Source of the DNA: Roseibacillus sp.
Lineage (GTDB): Bacteria > Verrucomicrobiota > Verrucomicrobiia > Verrucomicrobiales > Akkermansiaceae
Assembly (NCBI GenBank): GCA_028821775.1
Contig: JAPKFB010000031.1
Coordinates: forward strand, 1-52,892
DNA: 52,892 bases
Direction: 5' to 3'
The notes below the pieces were generated by a model. The model searched no databases. It saw only the letters and a program-made list of their open reading frames with translations, and was not told where the DNA came from. Positions 36,018 to 44,721 of this stretch are shown here, piece after piece. How positions within the stretch are numbered: position 1 is the stretch's first letter; each line of letters begins with the position of its first letter. The translations under genes were made by a program, and so were the position numbers.

Positions 36018-37457
36018 CTAACCCTCCTTTTTGAGAGTTTCGGTTTTGGAAGCCTCGGGAGTGATGAGGATCTGCCCCGCATTGAGTCCCGAAAGAACGA
36101 CAATCTTGCCGCCAGATTCGGCACCGACTTGGACGGCGGCCTCGGACACGTTGCCGTCCTTGCCCTTGATTTTAACGGTGTAGGATCCGTCAGCTTCCTC
36201 ATGAAGGCAGTTGAGTGGGATGGCCAGACTGTCACCCTGGTCCCCGGTGGTGAGCTTGATCGCACCCTTCATTCCCGGGACGATCTGCATACCGACTGGT
36301 TTGCCGCTTACTTTTAAGATCACATGATATTTACCATCCGTTGCAGGATGGGTGGTTACCGTAGTCACGGTGACGCTCAAGCGGGAACGAGGAGCAGAGG
36401 TGGGAGCGATGTAGCCCTTCTGACCGGCCTTGAGGCGTCTGACCACCGTCTCGGCCACAAACGCATTGAGCTGGAGCTTGGAGTCGGCTGGAATGACGGT
36501 CGCGAACACGGTTTTGGGCGGGATTTTCCCCCCAACTCTCATGAACTTGGCGGCGCCGGCCGGATTCCAGCGACCCTTGCTGATTTCTCCATGGTAGACG
36601 CGACCGCTGACAGGAGAGGTGAGATCCATCTGACCTCGATCCGCCATCAGTTCGGCTGATTTCTCATCGGCCCGTTGGTCGTCGATGCCAAGCCTCTTGA
36701 CTTCAAGACGTTTTTGTTCGAGCCCGCGTGGGAGAGACTCCCGCTGGGTCTTCCAGGCCACTTCGGCATTTTTGAGCGCTTGTTCCTTGTCGATGGACGA
36801 TCGTGGGATGGTGACTTCAAGGGCGTGCTTGGTAGAGAGCTGGGCAGATTTGAGACGGAATTCCGCGGCATCGACGGCGTAGCGCTGGCGCTTGAGGATG
36901 ATCTCCTCGGTCTCTTCGGTGAGGTCATCCTCCTTATACATCTTGAGGAGCTGCTTGAGCTCTTCGGTCGAGGATTCAAGATAACGCTCGGAACTCCGGA
37001 GGGAACGCTTGGTGGACTCTTCCTGGAGGGGACGACTGATCTCCACGAAGTAGGCGTGATCGCTCTTTGCCCTTTCATATCCCAGCTTGGCGGTCTGGAT
37101 ATTCCAGGGCGTGGTTTTCACGAGCGACTCCAGCTCGAGCTCAGCTGCGACCAGAGTCATCTTGCGTAGCCTGTTGGCGTCCTCGCCGTCTGAGAGTTTA
37201 CGGTCGATGCCCTCAGTGTCCAAGGTCACCACCGGTTCTCCCTCCTTTACCAATCCGCCCTGATCAACAAGGTCGAGGATCGCAAAATCGGTCCATGCCT
37301 TGGGGTCGATCTTGAGGGGGTGGACCTTGTCCGGGAGGAAGGTCCCATCGAGGGAGACGGTTGATTTGAAGGGTTTCTTTTCGACGGTGAACTCACCGGC
37401 AAAGGCGGCTGGAGTAAAGGCAGCGAGGGCGGCAAGGAGCGAGCGATGGTGTTTCAT
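36018..37457 (-). CDS. Exported HlyD/RND-type membrane-fusion-like protein
   Basis: 479 residues from ATG 37457 with a signal peptide (MKHHRSLLAALAAFTPAAFA). It has the layout of periplasmic adaptor proteins: a split biotinyl-lipoyl-like domain (DLVDQGGLVKEGEPVVTLDT, later SPVSGRVYHGEISKGRW), a long helical hairpin between them (about 95-270), and a beta-barrel followed by a C-terminal membrane-proximal domain (VVVLSGLNAGQILI-type segment). No inner-membrane pump is adjacent, which is unusual for an efflux adaptor. Middle gene of a three-gene operon. Confidence 0.82.
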   Translation of the reverse strand: MKHHRSLLAALAAFTPAAFAGEFTVEKKPFKSTVSLDGTFLPDKVHPLKIDPKAWTDFAILDLVDQGGLVKEGEPVVTLDTEGIDRKLSDGEDANRLRKMTLVAAELELESLVKTTPWNIQTAKLGYERAKSDHAYFVEISRPLQEESTKRSLRSSERYLESSTEELKQLLKMYKEDDLTEETEEIILKRQRYAVDAAEFRLKSAQLSTKHALEVTIPRSSIDKEQALKNAEVAWKTQRESLPRGLEQKRLEVKRLGIDDQRADEKSAELMADRGQMDLTSPVSGRVYHGEISKGRWNPAGAAKFMRVGGKIPPKTVFATVIPADSKLQLNAFVAETVVRRLKAGQKGYIAPTSAPRSRLSVTVTTVTTHPATDGKYHVILKVSGKPVGMQIVPGMKGAIKLTTGDQGDSLAIPLNCLHEEADGSYTVKIKGKDGNVSEAAVQVGAESGGKIVVLSGLNAGQILITPEASKTETLKKEG

Positions 37458-37473
37458 GATTGAGTATTCGGCC

Positions 37474-38175
37474 CTAATTGGACTCACGTGGTTGATAGGA
37501 GCCCTTTCGGGCCAGCCAGATGGTAGAGCGTTGCTTCTGCTTCCCCTTGTGTGAAGTGGGGACAATTTCGGAGGTGACGTCAAAGCCGACTTGGCGGAGC
37601 TTGCGCTCAAAGGACTTGTGATCGGCCAAGCAGACGATGGCCAAGAGGGCCCCTTCTTTTAGCGCAGAATGCGCGCGGTGCAAGAAAGAGGAATGGGGAA
37701 CCCCCTTGGTATCAGTGACGCCCTCGATGGGTAGACTGCCTTCGGCATCGAGCAGAATGGCGTGGAAGCCCTCGTTCTGCTTGCGAAAGGCGGCCTGGAG
37801 ACTCTGGGTGTGGACTCCGAGCCGGGGATCGTCGACCTGACCGGGATGGAGTCCCCCGAGAAACTTCCGATGCCAGGAAGGCATGGCCTCGATCGTTTCC
37901 GCCACTTGAAAAACGGCTCGTTTCTGGGGTAATGCTTCGCGGGCAGCGGCCAGGGTGAATCCCAGGCCGAGACCGGCGAAGAGGAGGTGGGGTTGACGGG
38001 CCGAGCGGAGGGGCGCACAGCCCATTCGGGAGAGCTCGACGGCGGCATTGTGCGCGAAACTGCTCTGGAATTGGACCCCGTCGGCTTGCAGATAGTAGTC
38101 GCCATCGTGCTCAATGAGCGCGAGATTGGCCCCGTTTGGGGCAGTTGTTTCGGCCAGAGTAATGGTGGGTTTCAC
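37474..38175 (-). CDS. SpeE-like class I methyltransferase-fold protein
   Basis: A spermidine-synthase-like protein: LLFAGLGLGFTLAAAREALP is the glycine-rich nucleotide-binding loop, followed by QVAETIEAMPSWHR, FHAILLDAEGSL and a LLAIVCLADHKSFERKLRQVG strand-helix near the end. The start is uncertain: no ATG lies near the conserved N-terminus, so GTG 38175 is listed, with TTG 38196 and ATG 38316 as alternatives. It starts the operon, 16 bases before the HlyD-like gene. It could be a polyamine aminopropyltransferase or a distant relative with another substrate. Confidence 0.7.
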   Translation of the reverse strand: MKPTITLAETTAPNGANLALIEHDGDYYLQADGVQFQSSFAHNAAVELSRMGCAPLRSARQPHLLFAGLGLGFTLAAAREALPQKRAVFQVAETIEAMPSWHRKFLGGLHPGQVDDPRLGVHTQSLQAAFRKQNEGFHAILLDAEGSLPIEGVTDTKGVPHSSFLHRAHSALKEGALLAIVCLADHKSFERKLRQVGFDVTSEIVPTSHKGKQKQRSTIWLARKGSYQPRESN

Positions 38176-38369
38176 GAAGGGTGGCAGTGTCGCCAAGAAG
38201 GCTGAGAATTCGATCCAAATTAATTCGGCTGAGCCAAAGTTGCTCACAACGCTTCCGCAAGGGCGACTTAAAACGATCCTGTTAGAAAGCGGCGCGTGGC
38301 GCACCATGGGTGCCATTTCTGAGCTCTACGCTTGTCAGGCTTTCGCTGATAAGGATAACGTGGTCTGTG

Positions 38370-38537
38370 ATGTCAGAAGATTCTCCACCGCCAACACAAG
38401 ATCCCCCGCCAGCAGGCGATAAGCCCGAAGAAACCGACAAGAAGCTCATCGCGGGGCTTCTTGCGATTCTCATTGGATGGGCCGGCGCGCATAAATTCTA
38501 TCTGGGCTACATCAAGGGCAGGAAGCCTTGTTTTTAA
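38370..38537 (+). pseudogene. Truncated TM2-domain protein
   Basis: The frame MSEDSPPPTQDPPPAGDKPE continues into KKLIAGLLAILIGWAGAHKF and YLGYIKG, the first helix and turn of a TM2 domain (usual pattern HKFYLGY). It then ends as RKPCF-stop, so the second helix is absent. Fifteen bases later a MarR gene begins. A deletion that removed the second half of the TM2 gene is the simplest explanation. Confidence 0.6.
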
Positions 38538-38552
38538 ACCGCTGCTCTTGCG

Positions 38553-39014
38553 ATGGGGTTGGGTGAAAAGGACTGGCGTGAGCTCTCACGCTTACGACGA
38601 TCGATTGCGCGGGCAGAGCACGCGCTCAGCGATATTGATCGCACGCTCCTCGCGCCCGCAGGGTTGTGCGAAAGCGATTTGGTCATCCTGGAGCGCCTCG
38701 CACGAAAGGGGGCACGGCCTGTGAACGGCTTGGGCCGCCAAGTGGGATTGACCTCTGGATCGATGACGACAGCGGTGCAGCGCCTCTTGAAACGCGATCT
38801 GGTGGAAACTCGTCGTGATCAGGAGGACAAACGAGTGGTCTGGGTCTCGGCGACTCCAGAAGCGGAAGCTCTTGTCACGCGCTTCAATGACGTCCGCGGC
38901 GAGGTCTTGGCTCAGCTCTTTGAGAAGTGGTCCGAACGTGAGCGAAGCATCCTCATCAATCTCTTGAAGCGGGTGCGGAAAGACGCCGAAGAAGGGGCAG
39001 GGGCAGTGGTGTAA
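38553..39014 (+). CDS. MarR-family transcriptional regulator
   Basis: 153 residues with the winged-helix core: LVILERLARKGARPVNGLGR, VGLTSGSMTTAVQRLLKRDL (recognition helix) and VETRRDQEDKRVVWVSATPE (wing). MarR proteins bind DNA as dimers and usually respond to small molecules. The gene follows the truncated TM2 gene and no obvious target operon is adjacent. Good confidence in the family, none in the ligand. Confidence 0.88.
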   Translation: MGLGEKDWRELSRLRRSIARAEHALSDIDRTLLAPAGLCESDLVILERLARKGARPVNGLGRQVGLTSGSMTTAVQRLLKRDLVETRRDQEDKRVVWVSATPEAEALVTRFNDVRGEVLAQLFEKWSERERSILINLLKRVRKDAEEGAGAVV

Positions 39015-39107
39015 GAGAGGCTCTCGCGAGCCCGCAGGGCATTTCTGAGGGCCGTCACGGGGACGTGGCCCAACCTGAAGCAGCCGCGATAACCCAGTCG
39101 GGGCAGG

Positions 39108-39254
39108 TTACCAATTTCGGCCTTGGCTCTTGTTTTCCAGTCCCTGGCCTGCGCGCTGCATATCCTGCCCCAGTCCGCTGATGGCGTTGCAGGAAGCAAA
39201 AAGCAGTGAACTCGAGCCTACAAGAAGGAGGAGAAGCTTGGTTCGCAGGGTCAT
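39108..39254 (-). CDS. Entericidin-like small lipoprotein
   Basis: This 48-residue frame on the minus strand begins at ATG 39254. It starts MTLRTKLLLLLVGSSSLLFA followed by the lipobox cysteine in ASCNAISG, then GLGQDMQRAGQGLE. The mature part matches the Entericidin A/B pattern (CNTxxGxGxDxxxxGxxxE). Entericidins are tiny outer-membrane lipoproteins linked to stationary-phase lysis as an antidote/toxin pair. Only one copy is visible here. Confidence 0.75.
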   Translation of the reverse strand: MTLRTKLLLLLVGSSSLLFASCNAISGLGQDMQRAGQGLENKSQGRNW

Positions 39255-39448
39255 GAGCGAGCTCCATAGCAGCTGTGGTCAAGGGAGGCAAATCATTAAA
39301 GCTTCTTAACTGGCAGAAAATATGGCAAAATTGCGACGCTCTAGGGCCTGACTCCGGTCATGGAGTGTCTGCCCGAGCTCTGAGAATTTGGCGGATGTTG
39401 CCTTGCCTAGGCATCGGTTGGCCCTACCTTCCCCACCCTTCCTCACCC

Positions 39449-40852
39449 ATGGTTACTTTCTTCAACATTCTCATCGTGGTGATGCTCTTCAATGTCATCA
39501 TCTTTGTGCACGAACTGGGACACTTTCTTGCCGCCCGCTGGCGGGGCCTGCGCGTCGACCGGTTTCAGATCTGGTTCGGCAAGCCGATCTGGAAGAAGGA
39601 GATCAATGGGGTGCAGTACGGCATCGGTTGGCTTCCGGCTGGTGGGTTCGTCGCTCTCCCACAGATGGCTCCCATGGAGTCGGTGGAAGGAAAGAACCGA
39701 GAGGACGAGGATCCGCTCCTGCCGGTCAAACCTCTCGACAAGATCATCGTCGCGATTGCGGGTCCGCTCTTCAGCTTTGGGCTAGCGGTGGTTTCCGCGC
39801 TGGTGGTCATGGGGATTGGAAAACCCAAGGATACGGTGGAAAGCACGGTCCTCGGGTATGTGGCTGAGGATGGCGCGGCAGCCAAGGTCTTGCAGGTTGG
39901 CGACGAGATTCTGGCAGTGAATGGAGAGCCTGTGAACGGATTCCTGGGTTCCGCGGCCTTCGACTCAGTGAAGGAATCCGTGATGCTCAGCGAGGGCGAC
40001 AAGATCGAGTTTCTTGTCAAACGGAATGGGGAAGAGAAAACCCTCACGACAGAATTCAGTATTCCAGGCACCAAGTGGTACAAGCGGAAGGGAATGCGGG
40101 AGGTTGGGATCTGGGTCGAAAACAAGATCATCCTGGCAGGTGTTCTCATAGGAGGGCCCGCCGAAAATGCCGGGTTGAAGACCGGAGATCAGATTATTTC
40201 CGCCAACGGGGAACTCATGCGCAGCAGGCAGCGCCTGATGGAGCTCATCAAGAATTCCGACTCCAAGGAGTTGTTGCTGGTGGTCAAGCGGGGAGAGGGA
40301 GAGGAAAGGGTCCCCGTAAAACCTCTCACGCCCACCAACCTGGAGGGGGCTCAACCGATGATCGGAGTGCACTTCGAACGCGGAGATGAGTTTACCTCCA
40401 CCATTTATCACCCCGGGCCCATGGAACAAGTAGGGGACAGTGTGCGCATGATGTGGGTAACGCTGTCTAAAATCGTCTCCCCCACGTCCGATGTGGGCAT
40501 TCAGCATCTCTCCGGCCCGGTTGGAATCGGCGGGGTCATGTTTGACATGTTGAGCATTAAAGACGGCTGGAAACGCCTCCTCTTTTTCATGGTCCTCTTC
40601 AACGTCAACCTCGCCATCCTCAACATGATGCCGTTCCCAATCCTGGATGGAGGGCACATCGTGCTGTCGATTGGAGAGATACTGGCGGGGAGGCCGATCA
40701 AGGCGCGCCTGCTGGAGGCGGTGCAATTTGTCTTCTTCTTCCTGCTGATGGGACTCTTCCTCTTCATCACCAGCAAGGATATTGGGGATCGTTTAGGGGG
40801 AGGTGGCGGAGGGCCGGAAGAGCTGGAATGGCCCAAGGAAGCGACCTCCTGA
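39449..40852 (+). CDS. rseP: Site-2 intramembrane metalloprotease
   Basis: 467 residues from ATG 39449. The zinc motif HELGH is at residues 21-25 in the first helix (VIIFVHELGHFLAARW). Two PDZ domains follow (AKVLQVGDEILAVNGEP and ENAGLKTGDQIISANGE), then the membrane segment NLAILNMMPFPILDGGHIVL with the third zinc ligand. RseP cuts membrane-anchored anti-sigma factors and leftover signal peptides. The longer open frame to 39275 lacks family likeness. No dxr or bamA neighbour. Confidence 0.94.
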   Translation: MVTFFNILIVVMLFNVIIFVHELGHFLAARWRGLRVDRFQIWFGKPIWKKEINGVQYGIGWLPAGGFVALPQMAPMESVEGKNREDEDPLLPVKPLDKIIVAIAGPLFSFGLAVVSALVVMGIGKPKDTVESTVLGYVAEDGAAAKVLQVGDEILAVNGEPVNGFLGSAAFDSVKESVMLSEGDKIEFLVKRNGEEKTLTTEFSIPGTKWYKRKGMREVGIWVENKIILAGVLIGGPAENAGLKTGDQIISANGELMRSRQRLMELIKNSDSKELLLVVKRGEGEERVPVKPLTPTNLEGAQPMIGVHFERGDEFTSTIYHPGPMEQVGDSVRMMWVTLSKIVSPTSDVGIQHLSGPVGIGGVMFDMLSIKDGWKRLLFFMVLFNVNLAILNMMPFPILDGGHIVLSIGEILAGRPIKARLLEAVQFVFFFLLMGLFLFITSKDIGDRLGGGGGGPEELEWPKEATS

Positions 40853-40933
40853 CGGGACCTCTATGAGCACGTTCGGGGGCGGGGATTCGGTTTCGCTTGC
40901 CCCGATGGGGAATTGTCCCGAATCTAACAGTCC

Positions 40934-42034
40934 TTGAGGAACTTCCTGGCGCCAACTTCGATTAACGTCGCGCGCTTCACTTACCTGTTGGTTTGTGAGC
41001 TGGCTGGGATCGGCGCGGCCATGAGCACCAAGGAATTGGAGGGATATGAGATCCCGATCTGGGTGGGCGTGATGGTTGGTCTGGCGGTGGCGAGCCTGGT
41101 CCTCTTTTTCGAAACCTGCATTCGCAGTTTCACCCTGCGGGGATTCACCAACACCTCCTTCGGGATCCTGGTGGGGCTTTTTTGCGCCTGGCTCCTCACC
41201 AAACTTGATTACGACAAGGCGGTTCAGGGCATTGTCGAGGGAGTGATGGGCAAGAGCGAACCGAACGCCATCGATCTTGCCAGTTCGATCAATTTCGGAC
41301 TAAACATCTTTCTCTTCGCCAGCCTCGCTTTCCTAGGGGCCGTGCTCGCCCTGCGCAGTGGGCGGGACGACTTTGCCTTCATTATCCCCTACGTGCGCTT
41401 TCGCCAGGATGCGGCCTCTGGGCAGCCCCTCATCCTCGATGCCGACGTCATCATGGACGGCCGGGTGCCTCGCATTCTCGCCTCAGGATTCCTGGCCGGA
41501 CGACTCATTGTCCCGCGTTTCGTCCTCGAGGAACTCAAGGTGCTTTCCAGTTCTCCTTCCCCGGGGAAACGCCAACGAGGACAACGCGGGCTCGATTGCC
41601 TGGAGGAGATGCAGAGCGACAAGAACATCCGCATTACCATTCACGAATCCTCGGATGGTTCGTCGTCGGACACCTTGGACACCCGGCTCATTCGGACGGC
41701 CCAGGTGCTTGGTGCTCGTCTCATCACGACTGATGAGAATGTAGCCAAGGTGGCTCGGTTGCAGAGCGCGGAGGTTCTCAACATCAACGATCTCTCCGAC
41801 GCTTTGAAACCCGCGGTGGTGGTCGGCGAAAAAATACACCTCGCCCTCGTTCGCGCTGGGAAGGACGAGCACCAGGGTGTTGGGTATCTTCCCGATGGGA
41901 CAATGATCGTGGTCAACCAAGCGGCACCCAAGATCGGGACGACCCAGGATGTTCTCGTCATCTCGACCCTGCAAACCTCTGCCGGTCAAATGGTCTTTGC
42001 GGAGCTCTATAATCCGGACGAATTCGGATTATAG
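40934..42034 (+). CDS. PIN-TRAM domain membrane protein (YacL-like)
   Basis: 366 residues. Four N-terminal helices (about 10-145; VGVMVGLAVASLVLFFE, FGILVGLFCAWLL, FGLNIFLFASLAFLGAVLA) precede a PIN nuclease domain with acidic residues in LILDADVIMDGRVPRIL, FVLEELKVL, DTRLIRTAQVL and LITTDENVAKVA. A TRAM RNA-binding domain closes the protein (about 300-360). This is the architecture of B. subtilis YacL. The start is TTG 40934, which keeps the first helix; TCTAACAG sits three bases before it. Confidence 0.85.
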   Translation: MRNFLAPTSINVARFTYLLVCELAGIGAAMSTKELEGYEIPIWVGVMVGLAVASLVLFFETCIRSFTLRGFTNTSFGILVGLFCAWLLTKLDYDKAVQGIVEGVMGKSEPNAIDLASSINFGLNIFLFASLAFLGAVLALRSGRDDFAFIIPYVRFRQDAASGQPLILDADVIMDGRVPRILASGFLAGRLIVPRFVLEELKVLSSSPSPGKRQRGQRGLDCLEEMQSDKNIRITIHESSDGSSSDTLDTRLIRTAQVLGARLITTDENVAKVARLQSAEVLNINDLSDALKPAVVVGEKIHLALVRAGKDEHQGVGYLPDGTMIVVNQAAPKIGTTQDVLVISTLQTSAGQMVFAELYNPDEFGL

Positions 42035-42344
42035 TCTGGCGCAAGGGAAATTGGAGGAGGATGCAGGAACCTACTTGTGGGAGGGTGGGGAAGCGTGGGG
42101 GTCGCCGGCCTTGAGAGCAATTACGGCTGTGACCGAGGGAGTAGGGAAGTGGTCAGGCGAAGGCCTCCGGGACTCTGGAGGATCTCCAATCCGCTTGGAA
42201 AACGCGACCACAATGAGCTGTTGCGAGGGAGCGCCGCCTCCACAATTTTGGGAGAATAGAGGGACCAACGTTCTCGCCAAGTGGGGTGAAGGAGGCCTCT
42301 TCGAAAACTTTGCGAGCTCAGCGGTGGATCTATCAGGAGAAGAA
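42035..42344. other. Intergenic, no gene seen
   Basis: The stretch lies between the PIN-TRAM and protease genes. The protease frame is open through much of it but has no protein-like composition. No regulatory element was identified beyond the AGGAGA before ATG 42345. Confidence 0.4.
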
Positions 42345-43196
42345 ATGGTGCGTGCGGTGCTCGCCATTCTCCCGAGAGCTGTGTATGCGGTAACAGGCAT
42401 GAATTTGATCACCCTTTCCTTGGCGGTTGTCCTGCTGCCCCTTGCGCTCTTAGCAACTGTCCGGGCCGATGTCGCCGCGGTGTCGGTTATGAACTGCACC
42501 TTCAAGCTCTTCAATCATGACAGCACCGCGACCTGTTTTCTCCTCCATGATGAGAAGGATCCCAAGCGCATTTTCCTCGCGACCGCTGCGCACGTCTTGG
42601 AGAAAGCGACCGGAAATGAGGCGATCCTCGTTTTGCGGGAGAGGAAGGCGGACGGCACCTATGTGCGCAAGGACGTGCCGGTCAAGATTCGCGAGGGCGA
42701 GAAGGCCCTCTGGACCAAGCACAAGGAAGAAGACATTTCAGTCATGTTGCTCAAGGTGAAGGAAGGGATCAAACTACCCTCTCTGCCGACCTCCGTTTTG
42801 GCTCGGGAGGGAGATCTCAAGGATGAAGAATTCACGGTGTGCAGCAAAGTCTGGATGTTCGGATATCCGGCCCGCATGGAGGCGAATGGCGCGGGCTTTC
42901 CGATTGCACGGAACGGGTCGATCGCGAGCTATCCCCTCGTGCCGGTCGAGCCGCACCGGACCTTTATGGCGGATTGCAGCACCTATGCCGGCGACAGCGG
43001 GGGACCGGTATTCATCACTCGCCAAAAGGGAGAGTCGGCGGGCCAGCCGCTCCTCGTGGGCATGGTGGTGGCGCAGTATCGCAACGACGAGAAACTCAAG
43101 ATGCTGCACGAAGAGCGCTTGATCCGACATCGCCTGAGTCTGGGCAAAGTGGTGCAGGCGGAGTTCATTCGGCAGACCATTGCGGGGGTAAAGTAG
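42345..43196 (+). CDS. Exported trypsin-like serine protease
   Basis: The catalytic triad is visible: His in FLATAAHVLEK, Asp in KEEDISVMLLKV, and Ser in the classic TYAGDSGGPVF. AGGAGA seven bases before ATG 42345 supports that start; the internal ATG 42399 would give a more usual signal peptide (MNLITLSLAVVLLPLALLAT) and is a real alternative. The protease is short, with no PDZ domain, so it is unlike HtrA/DegP. The isolated gene gives no hint of the substrate. Confidence 0.82.
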   Translation: MVRAVLAILPRAVYAVTGMNLITLSLAVVLLPLALLATVRADVAAVSVMNCTFKLFNHDSTATCFLLHDEKDPKRIFLATAAHVLEKATGNEAILVLRERKADGTYVRKDVPVKIREGEKALWTKHKEEDISVMLLKVKEGIKLPSLPTSVLAREGDLKDEEFTVCSKVWMFGYPARMEANGAGFPIARNGSIASYPLVPVEPHRTFMADCSTYAGDSGGPVFITRQKGESAGQPLLVGMVVAQYRNDEKLKMLHEERLIRHRLSLGKVVQAEFIRQTIAGVK

Positions 43197-43371
43197 CGGC
43201 CCATCCAACGGGCTCTGCGCAGTATTCTCGAGAATTTCAACACCCTGCCACCAGGAATGGCCTTAGGTTAAGGCGCTTACCGATCCCGAGCGGAATGAGG
43301 GTGAGAGCATGTCGGAGACCGCTGCGACCCCTCCGGGGGGCGGGCCCCATCTTATCCTTGCGACATCCCTG

Positions 43372-44088
43372 CTAGACTTTCTGATCAACGGATCGCAACA
43401 CGACATCCCCAATCTCGACGTGGGCGGGAGCTTCGAGGATATGGAGGACGGAGCGGGCAATGTCCCTGGCCTCAAGCATGCGGGTGCTTTCGCGCAGGGT
43501 GGAGAGGTCCTCTTCGCGACCGCGGAAGTAGGTATTGACCAAGGGGGTATCCACGAAGCCGGGCGAGACCGAGGCAATTTGATGGAGCGAATTTGCGGCC
43601 TTCAGTTCGTTGCGCAGGGATTCGGTCAGGCCCTTCACCGCAAACTTGGTGGGCGCATAGAAGCCGCCGGTTGGGGGCACGCGGTGACCGCTCAGGGAGG
43701 AGACGTTCACGATGCGACCGCCCTCTGGATTCATCATGCGCAGGGCGTGTTGCGAGCAGATCGCCACGGCGCGCACGTTGACTTCCCACATCTCGTTCCA
43801 CTCCTTCACCTCGCCCTCAAGCAGGCTGGAGAGGTAGGCTATTCCTGCGTTGTTGACGAGAATGTCGAGCGTGGGAGTTGCGTGGCGGAGGATCTCGAAG
43901 GCGTGGGCAATGCGTTCTGGATTTCGGACATCACAGGAGATCGGGGTCGCAGCTTCGGGGATCTTTCCGATCTTGCGGCAGAGTCCGAAGACCGTGGCAC
44001 CGCGCTCTAACAGGGCCTCGGCAATGGCGTGGCCGATACCGCTGGACGCCCCGGTCACAAGGGCAACTTTTCCGGTGAGCATGCTCAT
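43372..44088 (-). CDS. Short-chain dehydrogenase/reductase
   Basis: 238 residues from ATG 44088 (or 44082). The NAD(P) motif TGASSGIG follows VALVTG near residue 11; NNAG is in LDILVNNAGIAYL; the catalytic Ser-Tyr-Lys are in NVSSLSGHRVP and GGFYAPTKFAVKG. A classical SDR that reduces or oxidises an alcohol or carbonyl. Arg in GLCRKIG after the second strand suggests NADPH. The substrate is unknown. Confidence 0.92.
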   Translation of the reverse strand: MSMLTGKVALVTGASSGIGHAIAEALLERGATVFGLCRKIGKIPEAATPISCDVRNPERIAHAFEILRHATPTLDILVNNAGIAYLSSLLEGEVKEWNEMWEVNVRAVAICSQHALRMMNPEGGRIVNVSSLSGHRVPPTGGFYAPTKFAVKGLTESLRNELKAANSLHQIASVSPGFVDTPLVNTYFRGREEDLSTLRESTRMLEARDIARSVLHILEAPAHVEIGDVVLRSVDQKV

Positions 44089-44721
44089 GGCTTCGGAGAA
44101 TGACCTTGGAACGCCCGAGCGAAACTCTAAATATTCTACCCTGAATGCCAAGGGGACTGATTCGAATGCGGGTTCATTCCGAGGTGGGGGAAGTTGACCC
44201 TCCGAAGAAGGGATCGACCCGAACAATTGGCGGTCTCGTCCGACTCTGGCGAGTGGTGGTTAGAGATGCGGGAGCGGTTCGTGAATCCAGATTTCGACGC
44301 GGTTGAGAAATTCATCAAGGCTCCCTTGCCCAATGGGGGGCGGGATTTTTGTTCGGAGCCCAAGTTGGGGGGTCGGCGAAAAGTGCCCGGGCGTAAGCTT
44401 GGGCAGGAGGAGGCCGTGGCGGAAATTGACTGGGTTCTCTCCCGTGGACGGAAAAGAGAGGGGCAGGGATTACCACAAAGCGGGGGTTGCCCATCACCAG
44501 CTACCGATCGCCGCGCTCTCGAGCTCTGGGGATCTCCTCTTGGTCTCCTTGAACGGGGGGACCCGATCCGCCGGCCTCCATGCGTTCTTGGCCTGAGGAC
44601 GAGGATGAGGAATTCGAAACGAGAAGAGCGGATCGCCTTTCCCCGCTCCTTTCGTGGTCAGGGGTCCATTGAGATCGAGTGGTTTCTTGCTCCTCTTGCA
44701 CGCGCCGCCTAGAACTCCGGC
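44089..44721. other. Divergent intergenic region between SDR and trpS
   Basis: Frames here overlap heavily on both strands and none has a recognisable domain or good start. It holds the trpS promoter at its right end. Nothing else is supported. Confidence 0.4.
44687..44715 (+). promoter_or_regulatory. Candidate leaderless promoter of trpS
   Basis: TTGCTC (44687-44692) and TAGAAC (44710-44715) are 17 bases apart. The ATG starts seven bases after the second box, where transcription would begin, so the mRNA may have no leader. No ribosome-binding sequence precedes the ATG. Confidence 0.5.
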
